Assembly: GCA_964230195.1 (NCBI GenBank)
Contig: CAXRGH010000240.1
Coordinates: 1 to 18,709, forward strand
Length of the DNA: 18,709 nt
Direction: 5' to 3'
Source: CAXRGH01 sp964230195
GTDB taxonomy: Bacteria; Pseudomonadota; Gammaproteobacteria; Enterobacterales; Alteromonadaceae
Shown here: positions 7,921 to 15,329 of the stretch, one piece after another
Numbering within the stretch: the first letter of the stretch is position 1
How the letters are laid out: each line of letters opens with the position of its first letter
Notes under the pieces: generated by a model
Database searches by the model: none
Seen by the model: the letters and a program-made list of their open reading frames with translations, nothing else
Told to the model about the DNA's origin: nothing
Position numbers and translations under genes: made by a program

Positions 7921-8895
7921 ATGAAAATTATGCTCGCGCCAATGGAAGGTGTTGTTGATCACTTAATGCGTGACATGTTGAGTCGAATTGGCGGCTATGA
8001 CATGTGCGTCACTGAGTTCGTGCGCGTTGTCAATGCTCTTCTGCCAGACAAAGTGTTTTACCGTTTGTGCCCTGAACTACACAGTGGTGGTGTAACCCCT
8101 GCTGGAACACCCGTCAAAGTACAACTCTTAGGACAAGATCCCCAATGTCTTGCTGAAAACGCAGCACGAGTCGCAGAGCTGGGTGCCCCCGGTGTTGATT
8201 TGAACTTTGGGTGTCCTGCTAAAACCGTGAATAAAAGCAAAGGTGGTGCAGTGTTGCTTAAAGAGCCCGACAGGCTTTACGCCATTACTCACGCCGTTCG
8301 GCAAGCGGTGCCAAAATCCATTCCCGTCACGGCTAAAATGCGGTTAGGCTTTGAAGATAAGTCGCTGGCGATAGAAAATGCTCAAGCGTTTGAAGCGGCA
8401 GGCGTTGATGAGATTGCCATCCATGCACGTACAAAAGTAGAGGGCTATAACCCACCTGCGTATTGGCCGTGGATTGCTAAGATAAAACAAGCGGTTAAAA
8501 CACCATTGGTGGCAAATGGTGAAATTTGGACTGCTGAACAAGCACAGCTGTGCCAACAACAATCTCAATGCACCAACATCATGCTAGGCCGAGGGGCACT
8601 TGCTATGCCAAACTTAGCACAAACCATTAAAACCGGCGTTGAGCCCATGACATGGCGTGAAATCACTGAATTACTCAGGGATTATTCCGGTTATGAAATC
8701 TATGGAGACAAAGGCCGCTACTACCCCAATAGAATTAAGCAGTGGTTACGGTATTTGGTGTTGCAATACCCACAAGCGCAATTGTTGTTCAATGATATCC
8801 GCGCGTTACGTGAATCCGACGCTATTGTTGAAGTGTTAAAACGCAGTGCTGATATTCACCGAGTGGAAAATCATTCATCAGTGATTTTAAAATAA
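7921..8895 (+). CDS. dusC: tRNA-dihydrouridine synthase C (DusC)
   Basis: This is a cytoplasmic FMN-dependent enzyme that reduces uridine to dihydrouridine in the tRNA D-loop (U16 for DusC). The N-terminal MLAPMEGVVD is the flavin-binding start of the TIM barrel. TEFVRVVNALLP and VKVQLLGQDP follow, then the catalytic segment VDLNFGCPAKTVN with Cys98, KMRLGF, IHARTKVEGY, VANGEIW and MLGRGALAMPN. These match the DusC subgroup rather than DusA or DusB, and the catalytic Cys number equals that of E. coli DusC when the ATG at 7921 is used. ATG 7918 and TTG 7915 are in frame just upstream; the ribosome binding site is poor for all three. The C-terminal helical domain (about 240-324) includes the RIKQWLRYL motif seen in DusC. 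It is a housekeeping gene, apparently monocistronic. Confidence 0.95.
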   Translation: MKIMLAPMEGVVDHLMRDMLSRIGGYDMCVTEFVRVVNALLPDKVFYRLCPELHSGGVTPAGTPVKVQLLGQDPQCLAENAARVAELGAPGVDLNFGCPAKTVNKSKGGAVLLKEPDRLYAITHAVRQAVPKSIPVTAKMRLGFEDKSLAIENAQAFEAAGVDEIAIHARTKVEGYNPPAYWPWIAKIKQAVKTPLVANGEIWTAEQAQLCQQQSQCTNIMLGRGALAMPNLAQTIKTGVEPMTWREITELLRDYSGYEIYGDKGRYYPNRIKQWLRYLVLQYPQAQLLFNDIRALRESDAIVEVLKRSADIHRVENHSSVILK

Positions 8896-8976
8896 AATCT
8901 GTAGTGTAATTTCACGGTGTAGACATCTTTTATTATTCCTGAAAAGAATTACATATATCTTTCATTGGTTTATGTC

Positions 8977-9004
8977 TTGAATAGTCCTTGTTTTTCGGTA
9001 TCAT
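8977..9004 (+). promoter_or_regulatory. Putative sigma70 promoter of the FIST-kinase-CheR operon
   Basis: TTGAAT (8977-8982) and TATCAT (8999-9004) are separated by 16 bases and match 4 of 6 and 5 of 6 consensus bases. Transcription would start near 9011, about 28 bases before the FIST gene ATG. A small palindrome, CATCGATG (9002-9009), overlaps the -10 and start region. The rest of the 143-base gap after dusC shows no clear terminator. Confidence 0.45.
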
Positions 9005-9038
9005 CGATGTAAGGAAAACGTAAACGGATATACGTGAA

Positions 9039-10247
9039 ATGAATAAGGTTGTTCTCTCGTTTTTTGTACATGCTACCAACGAAAGGGATGTCGTGTCGCA
9101 AATCCGCAGCCAACTGGGCGAAGATATTGATACTAGATGGAGTTGGGGCATACTATTTTGTGGCTATAAATTAGATAGTCATGCAGTATTTGAGGGAGTG
9201 CGTGACGCGTTCCATCAAATCCCGCTATGGGGTGGCTCCTTGAATGGTGGGATTGTATCACCCCAACGGTCACAAGGATTTGAGTGTCAGCTGTTTCTTT
9301 TTCGACATACGATTACGCAACCCATTGCCCAATTGCTTCCATTAGATCAAACTAATCACGGCAATATATTTCAACCACTTTCCCGTCATACTCAGTTAAA
9401 TGACTGGCCTGCAAACGTATTGTTTTTTGCAGCTAACCAAGCACCTGACGATCCTCGATACCCATCTGCTAATGATGCACTTACGCAGCTTGTTTTGGCG
9501 TTTGAAGACGAACCACGCTTTACCATTGCGGGCGCTCAATTATCAAGAGAGCCTAGTAATTATCCTGGCTATTTGTTCTGCGGTGACACTGTTCAGCGCG
9601 AACACGCGATTGCGATTTTGTTACCGCCCGAACTGTCGTATTCAACTGCACAGCAACAGACGTCATATCTGCTCAGTAGTTTCATGCAGGTCAGTGAGGG
9701 AGACGGTGACACTATTCAGTCTATTAATGGTGAGACTGCGCTGTCGTTTCTCCAGAAACATGGTTTTGATGAAACCTGTAGCGAACAGCCGTTTCTGTTG
9801 GGGCGAAAATGTGGCGATCTTTATGACACTTCATTTGACGCTGACTTTCAAGCATTTGTGGTTGAGTCCGCCAATTTAAAAACAGGCGCGATTACTGTTT
9901 ATCCACCGATAATAACAGTCAAAGATCATCTTCAAGTTATTTTACCTGAATCAATGGAAGAAGTTATTTCAAGGGCTTCAGCATTGACAACTAAACACAC
10001 TGGCAATAACGGCGTATTACTGAATTTTTCAAGCCACCAAATGAGTACTCAATCCTCACCGTATTGTGATAATTCACGCGCGAATGACTTGAATCAGCTT
10101 GCAATTGCAGAAGTCTCGGCAACGGTAATAGCACTCAATGGAGGTTATACCCTGTCGCCGCAATACCAAATTTCCACACAAATTACATGTCAACAACCAA
10201 CGGTGACATTGTCACCTATAGCAGAGGAAACCATCTCCGATGTTTAA
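9039..10247 (+). CDS. FIST-domain signal-transduction protein
   Basis: This is a 402-residue soluble protein without signal peptide or membrane helix. Its layout fits a divergent FIST_N/FIST_C protein. The N-terminal part (about 30-200) has SWGILFCGYKLD, followed by a WGGSLNGGIVSP segment (from Trp64) where FIST proteins have their VGGTAAGE-like turn. The C-terminal part begins near residue 228 with INGETALSFLQKHGF, the usual FIST_C opening, followed by DADFQAFVVE and LLNFSSH. FIST domains are proposed small-ligand sensors. The NosP branch binds haem and nitric oxide and is typically encoded beside a hybrid kinase, as here. The haem ligand cannot be assigned by eye. It is first in the operon; its stop overlaps the next gene's start by 8 bases, so the two proteins are probably made in a fixed ratio. 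No ideal ribosome binding site precedes the ATG: AAGGA at 9011-9015 is 23 bases away. Confidence 0.7.
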   Translation: MNKVVLSFFVHATNERDVVSQIRSQLGEDIDTRWSWGILFCGYKLDSHAVFEGVRDAFHQIPLWGGSLNGGIVSPQRSQGFECQLFLFRHTITQPIAQLLPLDQTNHGNIFQPLSRHTQLNDWPANVLFFAANQAPDDPRYPSANDALTQLVLAFEDEPRFTIAGAQLSREPSNYPGYLFCGDTVQREHAIAILLPPELSYSTAQQQTSYLLSSFMQVSEGDGDTIQSINGETALSFLQKHGFDETCSEQPFLLGRKCGDLYDTSFDADFQAFVVESANLKTGAITVYPPIITVKDHLQVILPESMEEVISRASALTTKHTGNNGVLLNFSSHQMSTQSSPYCDNSRANDLNQLAIAEVSATVIALNGGYTLSPQYQISTQITCQQPTVTLSPIAEETISDV

Positions 10248-13200
10248 TCAAATTAAAATCCACTACCGACTGATATTTTTATTTCTATTCATCGGTCTTT
10301 TGCCCGCTGTTTTAGGCTCATTTTTTGTTCTGGATCAGATGACAGCAGCGGTAAAACGCAACGCACTTTTGGATTTAGAGGGGCGAAGAGACGTTAAACA
10401 ACAAATGGTTGAACGCTGGGTTAGTACCAGATTATCCAATATTGAAATGCTTGCTCGCTCAGAGCTCGCGGTATCCACTATTTTGCGTTTAGGCGCCGCC
10501 GAGGTCGACCTTGATATACGCAGTAGCAACGAAAATTATTTTCAAGATTTTGAGAGGCTGTATGGATTTGATGAAGTATTAATGGTAGGTCAGAACGGAA
10601 CCATCTTATTTTCAACTGATGTATTGCGTTCAACAGGTAGCAACATACACGCCGAGTCACAAGAAGTAAGTGAGGCCTTTGGTCAGACTTTGTATATTGG
10701 GCGATATGTAACAGACTTGATTCGAAATCAGGATGTTGCAGATAAAACTTATATGTATATAGGTTCTTCTGTGCGTTCTGGTGAGCAAGTCGTTGGGGCT
10801 GTTATTGCTCGGTTACCGGCTACTCGTTTGAATAACATAATGGTTGAGCGTTCCGGTATGGGGGAGTCGGGCGAAATGTTCATCGTCGGCGACGACAGCT
10901 TCAGTCGTTCAGAGTTGAATACCCGAAATGCAGAAAGTAAAACGCGAAGTGACATTCTCAATACAGCGATTAATAGCCGTTCCATCAAGCGTGCTTTATC
11001 AGGCATTCAAGCCATTGGTGAGGAGCTTGATTATCGAGGAGTGCCAGTGTTGGCAAGTTACAGTAAACTCGATATTCCCTTTCTCAATTGGGCGTTAGTG
11101 TTAAAAATTGACGAGAGCGAAGTTCTGTCGCCGGTTAGCCAAATTAAAACGGTATTATCCATTTTTATTGTGGTATTGATTGGTTTTGTGGGTATTTTTT
11201 CTTGGTACTTTGCGCGTGGGATCAGTGAACCAATCAAAGGATTGACTCAAGCTGCGGACTACATTGCGACAGGAGATTTATCACAAGAATTTGTGGTGAC
11301 CGGTAACGATGAAATTACCTTATTGACCAGAGCTCTTGGAAATATTCAATCGAGTCAACGGCAAGTTGTTGAACTAGCAGAAAATATTGTTTCGGGTAGT
11401 CAGACTGACAAGCTCGCAGAGCGAGGGGCTGACGACAAACTCGTTAATGCGTTAAATCAAATGGTTGATGTGTTAATGGATGTGACGGACAGAACACAAC
11501 AAATTGCCGGTGGTGATTATACGCAGCGTATAACGCTGCGATCGGATAATGATCAGCTTGGCACGTCGTTAAATAAAATGTCTGAAGCATTGTTATTCAA
11601 TGAGCAGCAAAATAGACAGCAAGCATGGTTAAGAGATAGCCTGGCTGAAATCAACAATCTCGTCCTTGGCCAAAGTAAACTCGAAGTATTGGCAAACAAC
11701 ATTCTTTCGGAAATCGCAGAGCGCTTGAATGTGGCTGTTGGGGCATTCTATGCTAACACCGATGAATCCAAAACAATATTGAAGTTAACGGCAAGTTACG
11801 CGTTAAGCGATCGTAAATATCATGACCATAGTTTTAATTCCGGTGAGGGGTTAGTTGGGCAAGTGGCGCTTGAACGCAAACCCATGTACCTTAGCCATAT
11901 TCCGGACAACTACATGTCGGTGTCGTCGGGTATTGGTAGCACATCTCCGGCATTTCTAAATCTTCTACCATTAGTGTATGAAAATAAATTGATCGGTGTT
12001 ATCGAGGTCGGAACACTATCGGGATTAACTGAAACACAACGGACTTATTTTGAAAGTATTAGTTTACCGATAGCAACGGCATTTGAGGTGATTCGGAGTC
12101 GATTGGCACTTGAAGACCAGCAAACTGAACTGGAAGCGACTAACTCAGAATTGGTTCGCCAAACCAATGTTTTACAACAAGCTGAACAGGAACTATTGAG
12201 CCAGCAAGAAAAACTGCAAATGGCAAATAAGAACCTTGAAGATCAAACTCGAGAGTTAGAAGCTTCCGAGACAGAGTTGCAATCTCAGCAACTGCAATTA
12301 GCGGAGACAAATCGTGAATTAGAAATGAAAAATGATGCCCTCGAACAACAAGCATCGGCAATTGAGGCTGCACGTCTCGAGGTATCAAAACAGGCTGAAG
12401 ATTTAACATTGGCAAACCGCTACAAATCTGAATTTTTAGCCAATATGTCTCATGAATTGCGAACACCTTTGAATAGTTTATTGTTACTTGCTCGCAGCTT
12501 TAATTTGAATGAGACAGGCAACTTAACTACTGAGCAGGTCGATGAAGCCAAAATTATCTATGACAGTGGTAATGACTTATTGAATCTGATCAATGAAATT
12601 TTGGATTTGGCAAAAATCGAGTCAGGCCGAATTGAATTGCAATATCAAGACGTTGACATAAAGGAGCTGTTAACGTCAGTTGAGGGGCAATTCCAACACA
12701 TGGCCAAGAGCCAAGGCTTAGGGTTCTCTGTGAACGCTCAGGAACCATTACCCACGAGTTTCGTAACGGACCCATTACGCCTTGGGCAAGTTATAAAAAA
12801 TCTTGTTGGCAATGCCCTTAAGTTTACGGAAGACGGAAGTATTTCAGTTACAGTGACTCAAGTACGGTCGGGGGATTTCGCAAATCTGAACATAAAGTCA
12901 GATGAGTTACTTCAATTTGAATTCACCGATACGGGTATCGGTATTGAAACGTCAAAACAATCATTGGTGTTTGAAGCGTTTCAACAAATTGACGGTGGCG
13001 ATGCTCGTAAGTATGGGGGAACTGGTTTAGGGCTCAGTATTACGAGAGAATTGGTAAATCTACTAGGTGGCGAAATCACACTAACAAGTGAGTTTGGTCA
13101 TGGTTCTACCTTCACTGTCTTCCTGCCTTTGTTGACTGATGTTGAAGAGCATTTAGAGACAAGTCAGCCAATTGGACATCAACAAACGCAAAGCTCGTCA

Positions 13201-14469
13201 GTCGCCTTGGACGTCCCGGTTCCCTATGTCTCACCAGAAGCGATTGTCCATGACGACAGGGACTTCATAACCGAAGATGACGCGGTGATTCTGGTAATTG
13301 AAGATGATGAAACGTTTGCTCGTATCCTTGCATCCGAAGTCACCAAACGGGGCTACAAAATCTTAGTTGCCATGACAGGTGAAGAGGGGATCGCGTTGGC
13401 GTCTCGTTACTTGCCAACGGGTATTATCCTCGACCTTCACCTGCCACATATGGACGGTTGGTCTGTATTGCACAACCTGAAACAGAACATTGACACTCGT
13501 CACATTCCTGTTCACATTGCATCAGCAGATGAGGTGTCGTCGAAAGGGTTGAGAGTGGGTGCGATTGGTCATGTGACTAAACCGATCAATGCAGAGGATA
13601 TTCAACAAGTACTTGAAGGAATTGAACACGTATCAGGGCGTGATAAGAAATACGTTTTGTTAGTCGAAGATGATGAGTTGGTTCGGAGTTCCACAGCGAA
13701 AGCGATCGGTAACGACGTAGTGTCAATTATTGAAGTTGATAATGGTCAATCCGCGTTAGACGTTGTACGTGATGGTGGACTTGACCTCATTGTTTTAGAC
13801 CTCAATTTACCCGATATGCAAGGTGTTGAACTGTTACAGACTGCTGCTCAAGAAAAGCTAAAACTGCCTCCGGTGATTATTAATACTGCCCGCGATTTGA
13901 CTGAAGGTGAAGAGCAGGTGCTACGAGAATACTCAGACTCAATTGTAATAAAAGATGTCCGTTCTCACGAAAGACTGGTGGACGAAGTCGCGTTGTTTTT
14001 ACACCGAGTCGTGAAGCAGTTACCTACTGAAAAAAGACAAATCATTCAACATTTACACGCATCGGCAGAGCCACTACTTGGTAAAACAGTATTGATTGCT
14101 GAAGATGACATGCGAACCTTATTTGTAATGACGAAGATTCTAACAGAGCTTGGTATGACCCCAATTAAAGCAGAAAATGGTCGCAAAGCACTCGATGTTT
14201 TGGAGTCTGGACAACATGTTGATATTGTCTTAATGGACATGATGATGCCCATGATGGACGGCTACGAGGCAATGACAAAAATCCGTCAGAATCCAGAACA
14301 TGCAGATTTACCGATTATTGCATTGACGGCGAAAGCTATGAAAGAAGATCGGTTAAAGTGTATTGATGCTGGGGCGTCTGATTACATGACGAAACCTGTG
14401 GATCAGGATAAGTTAACGTCACTCATGCGCGTGTGGTTGAGCAGAAGCTCAGTAGAGATGTCGTCATAA
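10240..14469 (+). CDS. Hybrid sensor histidine kinase: Cache-like, HAMP, GAF, HisKA, HATPase, three REC domains
   Basis: This 1409-residue membrane kinase has a first membrane helix at about 8-31, a Cache-like periplasmic sensor (about 32-302), a second helix (about 303-323), HAMP (about 321-374), a second HAMP-like unit (about 411-454), GAF (about 468-617) and a Gln/Glu/Leu-rich coiled coil (about 621-727). The kinase core has SHELRTPLNS with His738, an N box near 848-860, DTGIGI at 897 and GTGLGL near 926-932. Three receivers follow with phospho-acceptors Asp1065 (ILDLHLPHMDG), Asp1187 (VLDLNLPDMQG) and Asp1333 (LMDMMMPMMDG). The middle receiver has IKDV where the others have TKP, so it may signal differently. 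The ATG overlaps the FIST stop (ATGTTTAA), with AGAGGAA 10 bases upstream. This HAMP-GAF-kinase-triple-receiver plan is known next to CheR genes. The FIST protein is a likely partner; this is inference. Confidence 0.93.
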   Translation: MFNQIKIHYRLIFLFLFIGLLPAVLGSFFVLDQMTAAVKRNALLDLEGRRDVKQQMVERWVSTRLSNIEMLARSELAVSTILRLGAAEVDLDIRSSNENYFQDFERLYGFDEVLMVGQNGTILFSTDVLRSTGSNIHAESQEVSEAFGQTLYIGRYVTDLIRNQDVADKTYMYIGSSVRSGEQVVGAVIARLPATRLNNIMVERSGMGESGEMFIVGDDSFSRSELNTRNAESKTRSDILNTAINSRSIKRALSGIQAIGEELDYRGVPVLASYSKLDIPFLNWALVLKIDESEVLSPVSQIKTVLSIFIVVLIGFVGIFSWYFARGISEPIKGLTQAADYIATGDLSQEFVVTGNDEITLLTRALGNIQSSQRQVVELAENIVSGSQTDKLAERGADDKLVNALNQMVDVLMDVTDRTQQIAGGDYTQRITLRSDNDQLGTSLNKMSEALLFNEQQNRQQAWLRDSLAEINNLVLGQSKLEVLANNILSEIAERLNVAVGAFYANTDESKTILKLTASYALSDRKYHDHSFNSGEGLVGQVALERKPMYLSHIPDNYMSVSSGIGSTSPAFLNLLPLVYENKLIGVIEVGTLSGLTETQRTYFESISLPIATAFEVIRSRLALEDQQTELEATNSELVRQTNVLQQAEQELLSQQEKLQMANKNLEDQTRELEASETELQSQQLQLAETNRELEMKNDALEQQASAIEAARLEVSKQAEDLTLANRYKSEFLANMSHELRTPLNSLLLLARSFNLNETGNLTTEQVDEAKIIYDSGNDLLNLINEILDLAKIESGRIELQYQDVDIKELLTSVEGQFQHMAKSQGLGFSVNAQEPLPTSFVTDPLRLGQVIKNLVGNALKFTEDGSISVTVTQVRSGDFANLNIKSDELLQFEFTDTGIGIETSKQSLVFEAFQQIDGGDARKYGGTGLGLSITRELVNLLGGEITLTSEFGHGSTFTVFLPLLTDVEEHLETSQPIGHQQTQSSSVALDVPVPYVSPEAIVHDDRDFITEDDAVILVIEDDETFARILASEVTKRGYKILVAMTGEEGIALASRYLPTGIILDLHLPHMDGWSVLHNLKQNIDTRHIPVHIASADEVSSKGLRVGAIGHVTKPINAEDIQQVLEGIEHVSGRDKKYVLLVEDDELVRSSTAKAIGNDVVSIIEVDNGQSALDVVRDGGLDLIVLDLNLPDMQGVELLQTAAQEKLKLPPVIINTARDLTEGEEQVLREYSDSIVIKDVRSHERLVDEVALFLHRVVKQLPTEKRQIIQHLHASAEPLLGKTVLIAEDDMRTLFVMTKILTELGMTPIKAENGRKALDVLESGQHVDIVLMDMMMPMMDGYEAMTKIRQNPEHADLPIIALTAKAMKEDRLKCIDAGASDYMTKPVDQDKLTSLMRVWLSRSSVEMSS

Positions 14470-15314
14470 TGGATAAGCAGTCACTTTCGATTATTGAAAC
14501 TAAACTGCTGATTGAAGCGGTTGCCATGCGATATGGATACGATTTTAGAGATTATCAAATTGATAGTATTTCCCATCGTATTGACCGCTTTCAAAAAGAT
14601 CATAATATGCGTAGTCGTTGCCAGGTGATTGAAACTATTCTACGGGAACAATCGATATTTCATCGATTGTTACCCTATTTTTCAGTGTCAGTGACTTCAA
14701 TGTATCGTAATCCTACTTTTTATCGGGCTCTGAAAGAGCAAGTTTTTCCCATGTTGAAAACATGGCCGAGAATAAAAATTTGGCATGCAGGGTGCGCAAC
14801 CGGCGAGGAAGTGTATTCGTTGGCGATTTTGTTGCATGAGGCTAATTTATTAAAAAAGACAACCATTTATGCAACCGATATTAGTCAGCCAGCCTTAAAT
14901 ACAGCAAAAGACGGTATCTATTCTGCCAATGTGTTGAAGCAGGGTAGTGAGCAATATTTTCAATCAGGTGGAGAGCGATCGTTATCAGATTATTTTACGG
15001 TTGTTCATAATTCTGGAATTATCCGCACGGATTTAAGAGAAAAAATTACGTTTGCCAATCATAACCTTGCGATGGATAGCTCGTTTGGTGATATGCACTT
15101 AATTCTTTGCCGAAATGTGCTCATCTACTTTAATGAAGAGTTGAAAAATAGAACCTTGGAAATGTTCCAAGATAGTTTAGAAAACGGTGGCTACTTGGCT
15201 CTTGGGCTGACAGAAAGTTTGTGTTTTAGCACCGTTTCTGATGATTTTGAAGCAATCAATGATGATTCTCGAATTTACAAGTGTAGAAAATCGCAAATTT
15301 TAAGTCAGCTATAA
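14469..15314 (+). CDS. CheR-family protein-glutamate O-methyltransferase
   Basis: This is predicted to transfer a methyl group from S-adenosylmethionine to glutamate side chains. It is 281 residues long. The N-terminal helical CheR domain has the YGYDFRDYQIDSISHRIDRF pattern and SVTSMYRNPTFY. The catalytic domain has AGCATGEEVYSLA (motif residues 107-114), the acidic ATDIS (Asp137), and LILCRNVLIYFN (Cys214 to Asn222) as in other CheR proteins. No TPR or receptor-docking extension is present. The ATG shares one base with the TAA of the upstream kinase (TAATG), so translation is probably coupled; the in-frame GTG at 14433 lies inside the kinase gene and is rejected. No CheB, chemoreceptor, CheA or CheW gene is in the window. 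CheR proteins of this type occur beside GAF-kinase-triple-receiver hybrids, which suggests that it acts in this kinase system rather than in flagellar chemotaxis. Its methylation target is unknown. Confidence 0.92.
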   Translation: MDKQSLSIIETKLLIEAVAMRYGYDFRDYQIDSISHRIDRFQKDHNMRSRCQVIETILREQSIFHRLLPYFSVSVTSMYRNPTFYRALKEQVFPMLKTWPRIKIWHAGCATGEEVYSLAILLHEANLLKKTTIYATDISQPALNTAKDGIYSANVLKQGSEQYFQSGGERSLSDYFTVVHNSGIIRTDLREKITFANHNLAMDSSFGDMHLILCRNVLIYFNEELKNRTLEMFQDSLENGGYLALGLTESLCFSTVSDDFEAINDDSRIYKCRKSQILSQL

Positions 15315-15316
15315 CA

Positions 15317-15323
15317 AAGGAGT
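15317..15323 (+). promoter_or_regulatory. Strong ribosome binding site that sets a TTG start
   Basis: AAGGAGT, a strong Shine-Dalgarno sequence, lies six bases before the TTG at 15330. The nearby TTG at 15325 is followed by an in-frame TGA. The receiver domain begins at the second residue after 15330, so the rare start codon is well supported. Confidence 0.8.
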
Positions 15324-15329
15324 GTTGAG

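Noticed and set aside
9400..9879. 159-codon ORF in another frame inside the FIST gene
   Set aside because: Its composition (Cys, Arg and Ser rich) is that of a shifted frame, and the FIST frame explains the region fully.
14433..14468. GTG start for the CheR gene inside the kinase gene
   Set aside because: The ATG at 14469 forms a TAATG junction and begins just before the CheR domain; the extra 12 residues have no family support.
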